Assembly: GCA_035532275.1 (NCBI GenBank)
Contig: DATKRG010000203.1
Span: forward strand, 1 to 64,000
Reading direction: 5' to 3'
From: UBA9676 sp035532275
GTDB taxonomy: Bacteria > Actinomycetota > Actinomycetes > Streptosporangiales > Streptosporangiaceae
Length of the DNA stretch: 64,000 nucleotides
Below, one piece after another: positions 17,006-26,724 of this stretch. Positions within the stretch are counted from its first letter, which is position 1; each line of letters begins with the position of its first letter. The notes beneath the pieces were generated by a model. That model worked only from the letters and a program-made list of their open reading frames with translations, was not told the DNA's origin and searched no databases. Made by a program: the position numbers and the translations under genes.

Positions 17006-18537
17006 CCGGAGACCTCCACGGCCAGGCCGTCCAGATGCAGCCGGCCGCGGACCGTGTGCACGGTCGTGGACCCAGGGGCGGGCCGCAACGTGAGCCGCAC
17101 CCCGTGCGCGGACCCGCTCGCCGTCCGGCTGACCGGGACCCGCGCGGACAACGCCACGTCCAGCAGGCTGAGCAGCGCCTGAGTCTCCGGCTCGTCCAGC
17201 ACCCGGCCGTAGACGCCGTCGCCGGCCAGCGCCGCCGCCGCGGTGCGGCGCTGCGCGGTCGCCTTCAGCTGCTCGGCGCGCAGCCGCTGCTTCTCCTCGT
17301 CGTTGCGCTGGATCCGGCCGGGGCCGCGCAGCGCCTGGGCCTTTCCGTTGCGCACCAGCGTCCGGGACAGCTCCACCGGCTCGGCTTCCCACCACGACAA
17401 CCGGCTCGGGACCGCGTCGGGGTCCTCGTGCGCGGCTGAGACGTGCCGGGGTGCGCCGAGGCCGAACACCGCCTGGAACAGCGCATGGGAGTCGTCGTCG
17501 GTCGGGCAGCCGGTGAACCATCGCGCCAGATGGCGCAGTTGGCTCTCCCGGCTCACCCCGCCGCGGCGCGACTCGGTGACCCGGCGCAGCAGCGCCGTGA
17601 CGTTAGCGATCGCGGTGACCGTGGCGTCCTGCAGGCGTTCGGCCTCGCTGTGGCGGCCGCCGCCGAACCACTGCACCAGGCCGCCCCAGCGCGCCCGCCA
17701 GTCCGCGACCCGTTCCTCGGCGCCGCGGAACAGCGACTCGTCGGCCTCCGCGGCGAGCCGGGCGAGGCGCTCCGCGCCGGCGGCATCCACCTCGGCGACC
17801 GCGGCGGCCAGGAGCGGCGCGAACCGGGTCAGCTCGGAATGGAACTCCCGCATGTGGGTGAGCAGCGCGTCCTTGTGCGCGAGGAACACCTCTGGCCGGG
17901 TGTCGTTGGTGCGCGCCAGATCGCCCAGCATCAGGTAGAAGCGGGCGGCGCGCTGCGCCATGTCGGCGAGTACGCCGTCCAGCCGGGACAGCTTCCGGTA
18001 CACCTCGGCGGCGTCCCCGGACCGCGCCGCCTCGGCGAGCGATCGCAGGTCGGCGAGGATGTCGGGGAACACGAGGCGGGACAGCTGGGCGTCTTCCACG
18101 CTGGCCGTCAGCACCTCTTCGACGGCCCGGAAGGCCCGGTATCCCGCCTGGGTGAACTGGTAGACGTAGTGCCGGTTGCGGTACTCGGCGAGGTTCGCGG
18201 CGCGGGTGCCGTCGTAGGAACGGTCCAGCACCTGCCATTCGGCGAGTGCGTCCAGCAGCGCCTGCACGTCGCCTCCGGCCGCCTCCGGGTGCTGCACGGC
18301 CAGTTCGCCGAGCACCTCGCTGGCGTCGGACGCGTGCATCAGCACCTGGTAGTTGGCTCGGGCCCGGTCGAAGGCGCGGAGCAGCCACAGGTACTCGTGG
18401 CGTTTCTCAGCGGCGGCGAAGTGGAACAGCCGGAGCCGGTCATCGAGGGTGAACGCGTCGATGCCGAACGCAGCATCCTCTGCCGCCGTGTCGCGAGGAA
18501 CAGAGGCGGTGCGAACGGGGGGATGACTACCGGTCAC
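17002..18537 (-). CDS. TIGR02677 / DUF2397 protein (JetA-like)
   Basis: A 511-aa DUF2397-family protein, first gene of the Wadjet-type cassette. N-terminal features are TLDDRLRLFHFAAAEKRHEYLWLLRAFD, a helical middle and a C-terminal beta-rich domain (VRLTLRPAPGST). In related systems this is a structural subunit of the condensin-like complex. The GTG start at 18537 is the first in frame; no strong ribosome site is visible. It lies 54 bp after the helicase gene on the same strand, close enough to share a transcript with it. Confidence 0.88.
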   Translation of the reverse strand: MTGSHPPVRTASVPRDTAAEDAAFGIDAFTLDDRLRLFHFAAAEKRHEYLWLLRAFDRARANYQVLMHASDASEVLGELAVQHPEAAGGDVQALLDALAEWQVLDRSYDGTRAANLAEYRNRHYVYQFTQAGYRAFRAVEEVLTASVEDAQLSRLVFPDILADLRSLAEAARSGDAAEVYRKLSRLDGVLADMAQRAARFYLMLGDLARTNDTRPEVFLAHKDALLTHMREFHSELTRFAPLLAAAVAEVDAAGAERLARLAAEADESLFRGAEERVADWRARWGGLVQWFGGGRHSEAERLQDATVTAIANVTALLRRVTESRRGGVSRESQLRHLARWFTGCPTDDDSHALFQAVFGLGAPRHVSAAHEDPDAVPSRLSWWEAEPVELSRTLVRNGKAQALRGPGRIQRNDEEKQRLRAEQLKATAQRRTAAAALAGDGVYGRVLDEPETQALLSLLDVALSARVPVSRTASGSAHGVRLTLRPAPGSTTVHTVRGRLHLDGLAVEVSG

Positions 18538-18591
18538 AAGTTCTGATCATCTCGATCATGGGGGGGTGTGGAACGGCCGGCCGACGTGATG

Positions 18592-21500
18592 TCAGTCTGC
18601 CGGATCGCCGCGGCGGATGTGAAAAGAAACGCCGTGCCGGGGCTCGCTGTCCGGTCCGCATCGTGCAAGGCCGTGCAGCGATGTCAGCACCGTCAGCGCG
18701 GCACCGCGGCTCAGGTCCTCGTGGTGGCGTTCGTTGCGCGGGGTGCGCAGGCAGCCGTAGCAGGATGTCTCCAGGCCGCAGTCACACGACGCTACCCGCC
18801 GCAGCGCGGTGGCGATCACCGTGTCGAGCGCGGCGGCGATCCGCAGCACGCTGCCCGCCCCGCCCGGGACAGTGTCGAACAGCACCAGGCCGCTGCGGCC
18901 GTCCGCACCGGAATGCACCACCCCGTCGATGTCGCCGCGGCTGATCTCCAGCCCGTCGGCGGCGCCCTCCAGCGCCGCGTACAGGAGGGAGTGCCACTGC
19001 GCCCCGGTGTCCAGGCCGGGCGCGTCGAGCCGCAGCCGCAGGATGTCCGTCTCATAGGTGTGCGCGAGCGAGCGCCAGCGCAGCGGCCCCGTGCACGGCT
19101 TGCCGCGCAGCGGGCTGACGTGCGACTTGGGGGACCGGCCGTGGTTGGGGGCGCCCCAGCCGCACCAGTCGCAGATCAAGAACCCGGAGCCGCCCGGCCC
19201 TTCGGCCAGCGACACCAGCCGGCCGCGCGCACCGGAGTGGCACCACGCCAGCGCGCCGGTGTTGGCCTCCCAGCGGGACTCGGCGAGCTCCTCGCCAAGC
19301 GACACCACGTGCACGGCACCGTTCCAGGACCGCTGCGGCGGCACGGTGCTGGGCTTGCCGGTGCGCGGGTCGGCGACGAAGCCAAACTCCGGCACGCAGT
19401 ATTCGCGGACCGGGCCGTCGGCGGGCCGCCCGCACGCGGAGCAGGCCGGCTCCAGGTCGGCGCCGCCCTCCCGGTAGTGCCGGCAGCCCCGGCACACCGT
19501 GTAGCTGCGGGTGATCAGCTCCCGGCCGGGAAGACGGTAGATGCCGCCCGAACGCCACAGCACCCCACCAGCGATCAGCTCGGCGCCCGGCGCGTATTCG
19601 TGGATGGCCACCGACAGGTCCCGGTTCAGCTCCAGCCGGGCCCCGACACCGCTGTCGCAGTGCGCGGTGCGCAGCTCGACGGTGTCCACCGGAAACCCGT
19701 ACTTCGGCAGGACGTTCCGGTTGGCCAGGTAGCCGATCAGCGGCCGACGCGTGATGGTGGCGATGCTGCGCTCGAACCGGGCCGCCAGGTCGCTGCGCCG
19801 GGACTCGAACGCCTCCGTGCGGCGCTCCTCGAACGTCACCACATCGTGGGCCAGTTCGGCACGGACCTGCTCCAGCAGTCCGCACAACCGCTCCACCCAG
19901 CTGCCGTCGTCCAGCCCGATCTGCGGCCAGGCCGACTCCGGGAGCACGGCGCGCAGCGCCGTGCCGACCTCGGCGGGCACCGGGGTGAGGTAGCCGCGGA
20001 CCGCGTCGCAGGGCGGATCGCCGCATCCGGCAGGCAGGCTCTGCTGGCCCGGGGGGACGACCCCCCGGAACCCTCCGAGGAAAAAATCCCCGGCGGTCTT
20101 CCACTCCCGGCCGCCGTTGTCCTTGCCGTCCCGGAAGAACGCCGCGAGCGCCACCGAATGCGCGTGCCGCCGGTCGATGCGCGGGTTTCCGAGCGGCACG
20201 TAGGGGGCACGGACCTGCCCGGTCAGCATCGACTCCGGCGCCTGATAACGGGACAGGTCGTGGGAGCGGCGCTGAGCGTAGGTGAGGACCAGCGCGGCGG
20301 TGCCGCTGCGACGTCCCGCCCGCCCGGCCCGCTGGATGTAGTTGGCGGTGCTGGGTGGCATGTTCCGCAGCAGCACCGCCGAGAGCGACCCGACGTCGAC
20401 GCCCAGCTCGAAGGTGGTGGAGCAGCTCAGCACGTTGACCTCGCCGGCGAGGAACCGCTGCTGGATGTCGGCTGCCTCCAGGCCGGTCCACTGCGCGGTG
20501 TGCTCACGGGCCACCAGCGGCACCGGCGCTGTCCGCTGGTACAGGGCGCGGTAATGGCCGTCGTCGTCGGCACGGTCGGAGGCCAGCTCACCGGTGCAGC
20601 CCAGTGTCGGGCACACCCCGCGAAGCGCGGCCGTGGTGACTCGTCGGCACAGCGAGCACCGCCACAGGCCGTCGCCAGGGGACAGCGTGAGCCAGGTGTG
20701 ATCGATCTGGTGCACCTGGCCCAGCCTGGGCAGCGCCGCCGCGTGCAGCCAGCCGTCCCTGGCAGCGGTGAGCGCCCGCCAGCACCCGGCCAGCACGTCG
20801 CGTGCGTCGGCCCCGGACGCGGGCTCGCCGAGGGCGGCCAGCAGCCGGCGCAGGTAGTCGAGCCGCTTGTTGACGCCACGGGTGGGCAGCCAGCTCAGCA
20901 CCTTGAGCTTCGCCTCCGCACCGTCACCGCGGACGTAGATCGGTCCGCGCCGCGGCTCGAACATCTCGTCGGCCGGGTCGACCTCCTCCGGCATCGTGAG
21001 CGCGCCCTGCAGCCGTACCGTGCGGAGCAGTTCGGTGAGCAGCGTCGCGCACTCCTGTGCGGACAAGCCGAGATCGAGCAGCGGGGCGGGTGGCCGCCAC
21101 GACGGCTCCACGCCCAGCCCGACCTGCAGCAGCCCGAGGCCTTCCAGGGACTGGCGTTCGTCGAGGGCGACCAGCTCGCGCAGCACCCAGCGGGCGGCCT
21201 CCCGGCGGCGGCCCTGCCGCGACTCCCGCCGGGAGAACACCCCGGCACGGCCGGCCGCGGCCGCGGTCTCCTCGATCAGGTCGTCCACCGTGGCGTAGGT
21301 GTCGTGGGCGGTGGCCCGCGCCAGGCCGTCCAGGATCAGCCGTCGCTGCTGCACGAGCGCGTGACTGGACTCCAGGTAAGGGGCGAAGAACGCGGCGGCC
21401 TGCCGACTGTCGCTGAACGCGAGGAGCTTCCGGCCGCCTCCGGGCCGGTCCGCGAACTCCTCATCCGGGGGCAATGCCTGGTAGAGCGCGGTGGCCAGCA

Positions 21501-23346
21501 CCGCCGCGGCCGCCTCATTGCCGCTCTCGAAGAGCCGCACCAGCCCGGCGCCGCGCGCGCCGCAGGCCAGGCACCCGTTCGGGGCGCTGGACTTGGCCGC
21601 CAGCCGCCGCACCCGCCGCAGCCCGGCGGCGGAACATCCGCACGGCGCCGTCCCCGCCGCGGCCGCGGTCACCGCGTGCAGGGCTCCGCACCGTCCGCAC
21701 AGCGACGCGTCCTTGGCGGTCGCCGCCGCGGCCTGCTCCAGGATCTCGTCGTCCTCATCCACCGTCTCGGCCGGCGCGTCGAGCAGCAGCCAGGCACGGC
21801 GGTCGGGCCGCGCCGCGCGCGAGGTGAAGCGCTCACCGCCGGAGTCGCGCTCCACCGAGCCAGCCAGGTGCACCGCGCCGCACCGCTTGCAGCATCCGAA
21901 CTCAAACACGGCGCCGCAGCAGTCCGGGCAGATCTCGTGCCGGGCCAGCGACACGTGCGGGCCGCCCGGCGTCAGGCAGGTGAACGCGCCCTCGGTGGCC
22001 CGGGCGAACAGGTGGTAACGGGCGGACAGCACCGGGGCGCCGGCGGCGTCGCGGATCTTCGCGCCCACCGCGACCAGTGCGGCGAGCGCCGCCTCCGCGC
22101 GGGGACCATCCGCGTCGGCGAACACCTCAGCGGCCAGGTCGGCGAACGGCCGGGGCGAGCGCGCGAGCAGGGCACGCAGCCGCGCCATCGTCTGCTCGTG
22201 GGCGAGGATCAGCGCGGCGTCGCGACCACCAAGACCGGCGGCCGCCGGATCGTCCGCGGCGCGGCTCAGCAGCGCCGCCCCTGGATCGGCCGAGGTGCCC
22301 AGGCCGAGGTAGTCGGCGGGGCCGAGCGGCCCCCACAAAGGTCCGGCCGGGATGTCCACCCGCTGCGCGCCGACCAGATCCTGGCGTGCCGGGTCGCCGT
22401 CCACCCACTCAAAGGGCGCGTCGAACAACTTGGCGGCGAAGTCCATCACCGCCTGCGGATGGTCGCCGACGGTGGCGCTCGTGGCGATCGCCTGGAACGT
22501 CGCGTCGTCCCGGCCGCGGCCGACGCGCTCCCGCAGCCGGCGCAGCAGCATGCCGACCTCTTCGGCCTTCGCCCCGTCGTAGACGTGCGCCTCGTCCAGC
22601 ACGACGAACCGCCAGTGCCCGCCGTGCTTGCCCTCGAACAGTTCCATGTCCGCCGGGCGCAGCAACAGGTACTCCAGCATCGCGTAGTTGGTGAGCAGCA
22701 GGTGCGGCGGGCTGTCGCGCATCTCCTGGCGGCTGAGCAGTTCGTTCGGCAGCCGTGGCTCGCCCGGGTTCAGCGACTCGAACAGCGACGCGCCCTCGCC
22801 GGCGCGCTCCGGAGTGTCCCCGGTGTAGCGGCCGAAGGTGATCTGGGGCGCGTCGGCCAGCAGCCGGCGCAGCCGGCGGAGCTGATCGTTGGCGAGCGCG
22901 TTCATCGGATACAGCAGCAGCGCCCGCACCCCGGGTCCGAGCGTGCCCGCCTGGTGCTCAGCGGTCAGCGCCGACAGCACCGGCAGCAGGAAGCTCTCGG
23001 TCTTCCCTGACCCGGTGCCGGTGGCCACCACCAGGTTCCGGCCCGCGACGGCCTTCCGCAGTGCCTGCTCCTGATGGCAGTAAAGGGGCCGGTCGAGGGG
23101 CAGCGCCACACCGCCCAAGCGGGCGAACGCGGGATCCAGCACGCCCTCGCCGATCAGGTCACGCAGGCTCGCCCCGGTCCGGTAGGGCGGCGTCGCCTCA
23201 AGCAGCGGCCCCTTCGTCAGCAGCGGGCTGGCGGCGATGCAGTCGGCGAGCGCGACCGCAAGCCCGCGGTCACGGACCGGCAACAGCGACCGCAGGTAGC
23301 GCCGGTAGGTGGCGCTCAGCGCAGTGCTGGTGGCGATCGCGTCCAC
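18592..23346 (-). CDS. DEAD/DEAH-box helicase with DUF1998-like C-terminus
   Basis: A 1584-aa superfamily 2 helicase. Motif I is ATGTGSGKTES near residue 112, motif II VLDEAHVYDG near 250, motif III ATSATVGD near 290, and motifs V-VI GVDVGSL and QRAGRAGRRSG near 980-1020. Several zinc-ribbon-like Cys clusters follow (CPDCCGAVFEFGCCKRCG; CGRCGALH; CRGCRHY with CSACGRP; CDWCGWG). The C-terminus has CDCGLETSCYGC, typical of DUF1998. Such helicases occur in DISARM (DrmAB) and Druantia (DruE). The GTG at 23346 is used because family homology starts there (DAIATSTALSATYRRYL); an ATG at 23418 is possible. It follows the unrecognised 628-aa gene and precedes JetA on one strand. Confidence 0.87.
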   Translation of the reverse strand: MDAIATSTALSATYRRYLRSLLPVRDRGLAVALADCIAASPLLTKGPLLEATPPYRTGASLRDLIGEGVLDPAFARLGGVALPLDRPLYCHQEQALRKAVAGRNLVVATGTGSGKTESFLLPVLSALTAEHQAGTLGPGVRALLLYPMNALANDQLRRLRRLLADAPQITFGRYTGDTPERAGEGASLFESLNPGEPRLPNELLSRQEMRDSPPHLLLTNYAMLEYLLLRPADMELFEGKHGGHWRFVVLDEAHVYDGAKAEEVGMLLRRLRERVGRGRDDATFQAIATSATVGDHPQAVMDFAAKLFDAPFEWVDGDPARQDLVGAQRVDIPAGPLWGPLGPADYLGLGTSADPGAALLSRAADDPAAAGLGGRDAALILAHEQTMARLRALLARSPRPFADLAAEVFADADGPRAEAALAALVAVGAKIRDAAGAPVLSARYHLFARATEGAFTCLTPGGPHVSLARHEICPDCCGAVFEFGCCKRCGAVHLAGSVERDSGGERFTSRAARPDRRAWLLLDAPAETVDEDDEILEQAAAATAKDASLCGRCGALHAVTAAAAGTAPCGCSAAGLRRVRRLAAKSSAPNGCLACGARGAGLVRLFESGNEAAAAVLATALYQALPPDEEFADRPGGGRKLLAFSDSRQAAAFFAPYLESSHALVQQRRLILDGLARATAHDTYATVDDLIEETAAAAGRAGVFSRRESRQGRRREAARWVLRELVALDERQSLEGLGLLQVGLGVEPSWRPPAPLLDLGLSAQECATLLTELLRTVRLQGALTMPEEVDPADEMFEPRRGPIYVRGDGAEAKLKVLSWLPTRGVNKRLDYLRRLLAALGEPASGADARDVLAGCWRALTAARDGWLHAAALPRLGQVHQIDHTWLTLSPGDGLWRCSLCRRVTTAALRGVCPTLGCTGELASDRADDDGHYRALYQRTAPVPLVAREHTAQWTGLEAADIQQRFLAGEVNVLSCSTTFELGVDVGSLSAVLLRNMPPSTANYIQRAGRAGRRSGTAALVLTYAQRRSHDLSRYQAPESMLTGQVRAPYVPLGNPRIDRRHAHSVALAAFFRDGKDNGGREWKTAGDFFLGGFRGVVPPGQQSLPAGCGDPPCDAVRGYLTPVPAEVGTALRAVLPESAWPQIGLDDGSWVERLCGLLEQVRAELAHDVVTFEERRTEAFESRRSDLAARFERSIATITRRPLIGYLANRNVLPKYGFPVDTVELRTAHCDSGVGARLELNRDLSVAIHEYAPGAELIAGGVLWRSGGIYRLPGRELITRSYTVCRGCRHYREGGADLEPACSACGRPADGPVREYCVPEFGFVADPRTGKPSTVPPQRSWNGAVHVVSLGEELAESRWEANTGALAWCHSGARGRLVSLAEGPGGSGFLICDWCGWGAPNHGRSPKSHVSPLRGKPCTGPLRWRSLAHTYETDILRLRLDAPGLDTGAQWHSLLYAALEGAADGLEISRGDIDGVVHSGADGRSGLVLFDTVPGGAGSVLRIAAALDTVIATALRRVASCDCGLETSCYGCLRTPRNERHHEDLSRGAALTVLTSLHGLARCGPDSEPRHGVSFHIRRGDPAD

Positions 23347-23427
23347 GGTGCAAGCCGTTCCCGAGCGAAAGGAAATGCCTCCTGGGACTGTACAGCGCCA
23401 TGAGGGGCACATGCGCACGGCTCAAAG

Positions 23428-25314
23428 TCAACCGGACAGCCACGGGTCGGCGGTCGGCGCCGAAGCGCTGATCCGGGCGATCACCGCGGTCCGCGCGCCG
23501 ACGGTGATCCGCAGCTCCGCGCCACCGTGGGCGCTCACCGTGTCCAGCATCCGCCGCAACGGATACCCGCCCCGCTTCGAAGGCTCCAGCACCTGCACGA
23601 CCCCGCACGCGGCGACCACATCGATGGGCGGGTCGCCGGCGGCCCCGGGCAGGTCCAGGCGCAGCGCGCCACCGCGGATCAGGTCCGTCGTCTCCAGCGG
23701 CAGCGGCCCGAGGCTGTGCCAGGCCGTGGGGGCTTCCCCACTGCCTGGTTCGGGCTGGATCCGTATCCGGCAGTGCGGCGGGGTGACCCGCAGCGGCAGC
23801 ACGACCGGGCCCGCCACACACGCCACCTCGATCCCGGTGGCCTGCGCCGGGAGCGTCGCCGCGCAGGGCGAGACGGTCATTCCGGGCGCGGGCGAAAGCA
23901 CCGCCTCGGCCGTCTCCAGACCCTCCTCACCTGTCAATCGCAGCGCGGGCGAGTAGCCAACGTCCAGGCCCTCGGCCACGGCTACCACACGGCGCAGCCC
24001 GGAGGCGGGCGCCGTGCCCAGCGCGGTCACGGTCACCACCAGCTCGCCGAGCACCGGACGGGGCGCCCGCTCCCACAGGCGATCCGGATCCCAGCGATCC
24101 CCATTCGTCTCGACCGCCCCCAGGACCGGGCCGGAGCCCGGCCGCCGCACTTCGACCCGCCACCGGACCTCGCCGGCGGGCAGCCGCACCATCGGCAGCG
24201 TTCCGAAGACTGCAAGCCCCTCCGTTGTGTGGATCCCCGGTACCGGGGCGCCCGTCACCAGCCGCGGTTTCCACCGACTGCGGACCGGGCGCCGCCGCGG
24301 CGCGTCCTCGCCCGCGGGCTCCAGTTCCAGCCAGGCCACTCCGGACAGGTCCAGCTGGACCAGCCGCCAGCCATTCCAGGTGAGCGGCAGCCTGCTCTCC
24401 ACCAGGACCTGCGGCGCGGTGTCGGCGCGCAGCGCCCGGTCCTCCGGGTAGACCAGCCAAACGGTCTCGGGCGGCAGCACCATCCCGATGGGCTCACCGT
24501 CAGCGTGGAAGGCCAAGAGCGGATTCGCAGGATCGGTGACCTCGTCCGGAGACATTGGGGTCCAGGTTCCGGCATCGTCTCGGTCACGATCGGTGTCGGG
24601 GTCCGCGGCGCGGGTCAGCACGCCCCGCCCGAACGGATCGAGCCGGGGCGGCGGCCCTCGGCCCGGTCCGGGGTGGGCGGCCGTGACCCTCTGGGCCGCG
24701 TCGATGATGCGGCGCGGCAGGGACAGCGCCACCAGGTCCTCGGCGGCGGGGGGTTCATCGTCCTCGGTGAGCAGCTCCATGAGCGCACGGCAGCGTTCGA
24801 CGAACCCGGCGCCCGACCGCAGGCGCAGCAGCGCGGCGACCGCGGGATCGAGCGCGGCCAGCTCCTGCTCCGGGGCTCCGGTACCGGCCAGCCACAGGAA
24901 CTGCGGCAGGGACGGCGCGGTCACCGCCGCATGGGCGAGCACCGTCTCACGCGGGTCGCCCGCCAGGGCTGGGACGCCCAACGCCGCGAGTGAGCCAAGG
25001 AACGCCTCGCTCCAGTCAGCGGCGGAGCGCTTGGTCGGGCGCGATGCAGTCGCCCGGTGCCAGGCCGGCCAGACCTTCCCGTTCTTGTCGTGGTGAGCCG
25101 TGATCTGCGCCACGGCGACCACGACGCAGGCCGGCCACCGGCGGCTCAGTACTGCCGGCGGCTCGGGCTGGGAAAGTTCTCCCAGTGCCTTTGCCGCCGC
25201 GTCCAGCATCTCGGGTTCCATGTCGAGTGTCCCGGCCGGCTCTCCGGCCGCGAGATGCCGACGCCAGCCGGGCTCGAGAAGGTCGAGCAGCGTGCCCGTT
25301 GGCGGCCCGCTCAT
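23428..25314 (-). CDS. Unrecognised 628-aa protein partnered with the helicase
   Basis: I do not recognise this family. The N-terminal 300 residues are helical (LLDLLEPGWRRHLAAGE, RWPACVVVAVAQITAHHDKNGKVWPAWHR, RRIIDAAQRVTAAHP). After an acidic linker, the remainder is beta-rich with regular hydrophobic alternation (WLVYPEDRALRAD, GWRLVQLDLSGVAWLELE, GEVRWRVEVRRPG), suggesting several Ig-like or OB-like sandwich domains. The motif KVWPAWHR recalls accessory proteins of helicase defence pairs, but this is a weak impression. The ATG at 25314 has AAGGGGG upstream. It heads the minus-strand run of helicase and Wadjet genes, so I infer a defence role, perhaps substrate recognition for the helicase. 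Confidence 0.8.
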   Translation of the reverse strand: MSGPPTGTLLDLLEPGWRRHLAAGEPAGTLDMEPEMLDAAAKALGELSQPEPPAVLSRRWPACVVVAVAQITAHHDKNGKVWPAWHRATASRPTKRSAADWSEAFLGSLAALGVPALAGDPRETVLAHAAVTAPSLPQFLWLAGTGAPEQELAALDPAVAALLRLRSGAGFVERCRALMELLTEDDEPPAAEDLVALSLPRRIIDAAQRVTAAHPGPGRGPPPRLDPFGRGVLTRAADPDTDRDRDDAGTWTPMSPDEVTDPANPLLAFHADGEPIGMVLPPETVWLVYPEDRALRADTAPQVLVESRLPLTWNGWRLVQLDLSGVAWLELEPAGEDAPRRRPVRSRWKPRLVTGAPVPGIHTTEGLAVFGTLPMVRLPAGEVRWRVEVRRPGSGPVLGAVETNGDRWDPDRLWERAPRPVLGELVVTVTALGTAPASGLRRVVAVAEGLDVGYSPALRLTGEEGLETAEAVLSPAPGMTVSPCAATLPAQATGIEVACVAGPVVLPLRVTPPHCRIRIQPEPGSGEAPTAWHSLGPLPLETTDLIRGGALRLDLPGAAGDPPIDVVAACGVVQVLEPSKRGGYPLRRMLDTVSAHGGAELRITVGARTAVIARISASAPTADPWLSG

Positions 25315-25427
25315 GGTCGCCCCCTTCACCGCTCGCCAGCGTCCCATGGCCCGCGGGTGAAGCGTAGCCACCGGCGCTGGGTCAGTGGGCCGTTGACCGC
25401 AGCCGGCGGGCCTGGTAGCCATTAGGG

Positions 25428-25538
25428 CTCGACGGCCTGCACAGCGCCCGTGGCGGTGACTACCGGGTGATCTACCGCATCGACGACCAGTGCCGCAGAG
25501 TCTACGTCGTGGCCGTCGAGCACTGCTGCGCCCGCTAG
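25428..25538 (+). pseudogene. RelE/ParE-family toxin, C-terminal fragment
   Basis: The last 36 codons of a RelE-type mRNA-interferase toxin are present in frame: LDGLHSARGGDYRVIYRIDDQ, continuing to VYVVAVEHCCAR and a TAG stop. The N-terminal half, a start codon and an antitoxin gene are all missing. The fragment closely resembles the C-terminus of the RelE-like domain at 58220-58477 in this window. It sits just upstream of the defence island's first gene, as expected for a decayed island edge. Confidence 0.7.
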
Positions 25539-25831
25539 GGGCAGAACCGGCGCTAGCCAGCGCCAGCTCCGTTCCCACTCTCTTGACACTTGCTCTGCTG
25601 TCAGTGCGCAGCGCCTTTTTGCGGGTGACTCTTGCCGCCTGCGCAACGGGTCATGCCAGTCCTGCCCCCGCTGACCTGCGGGGCCTGCCTGTGCGGTAGG
25701 CGAGCATGCCTGCCGAAGTTGTAGCCAGAGACGGCACCCACCGGGATCGGCCGTTCCCCGCGGTCAAGCCCGGAACGTGATGGGTTGCCTGGCAACGGCC
25801 AGGGCGGTCCCGGGCGCCAGGTAGGTGGGCC

Positions 25832-26724
25832 TTAGGGCATCAGGTGCTTGGCGAGCCAGTCGCGGGCCGGGACGCTCGCGGCTTCGAAGCCCTTTACGTA
25901 GGCGTCGAAATGACCGCCGGGCAGGATCACGAGCTTCTTGGGCTCGTGCGCTTTGTCGTAGGCAGCGATGGCGAGCTCGGACGGGACGAGATGGTCGCCC
26001 TCTGCGGCCAGCAGCAGCAGCGGTGTCGGGCTGATGTAGGGCATGTAGCTCACCGGTTCGTACTCGGTGAACATCTCGACGCTGCGCAATGTGACCTCGT
26101 TGCGCCAGGACGGGGCGCGGGTCTTGCCGGTCTGGGTGAACCACTGCCAGGAGTCCGCGGTCGGCAGTGCCGACGCGGCCAGCGGGTCCTCATCGACGAC
26201 AGGGACCATGGCGGGCGGCTTTCCCTCGAAGCGGGCGCGCCGGTCGGCGTCGAACATCTCCCGGAACCCGGCGATGAAGTCCGACCGGACCAAGGCGCGC
26301 AGGTTGTCGTGACCACTGACCAGCGGGACCTGGCTCACCACGGCCTTCACCCGGCGGTCGATCGCGGCGACCACCAGAACGTGGCCGCCTGAGTAACTAC
26401 TCCCCCAGATCCCGATCCGCGCGGCGTCGACCTCGGGCAGGGTGCCGGCGAAAGTGATGGCATGACGGTAGTCGCGGACCTGCACCCACGGATCAATCTC
26501 CAGCCGCGGCTCGCCATCGCTGGCACCGAAGTTGCGGTTGTCGAACACCAGCACGTTGAGCCCGGCCCCGTTGAACACCTCGGCGAAACTGTCCAGGTAC
26601 ATCTCCTTCACCGCCGAGAAGCCATGTGCCATCACAACAGCCGGGGCAGGGCTGGCCTCGGCCGCATAGAACCAGCCGCGCAGGATAACACCCTCGGCAT
26701 TGAACTCGATGTCGCGCCGGGCCA
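25832..26724 (-). CDS. Alpha/beta hydrolase family protein
   Basis: A 297-aa alpha/beta hydrolase of the acetyl-esterase/dienelactone-hydrolase-like kind. It has HGFSAVKEMYLD after the third strand, nucleophile elbow GIWGSSYSGG near residue 115, acid residue region AAEGDHLVPSELA and His in LPGGHFDAYVKG. The ATG at 26724 has GGAGGAG eight bases upstream. No signal peptide is seen, so it should be cytoplasmic. The gene stands alone; neighbours give no hint of substrate. Confidence 0.88.

Noticed and set aside
18568..23010. A 1480-codon plus-strand open frame opposite the helicase gene
   Set aside because: Its composition is the Arg/Gln/Gly-rich pattern of a GC-rich antisense shadow, it has no family resemblance, and the minus strand carries clear helicase motifs.
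25422..25646. A 74-aa minus-strand open frame
   Set aside because: It is the antisense of the RelE tail fragment, which is recognisable on the plus strand.
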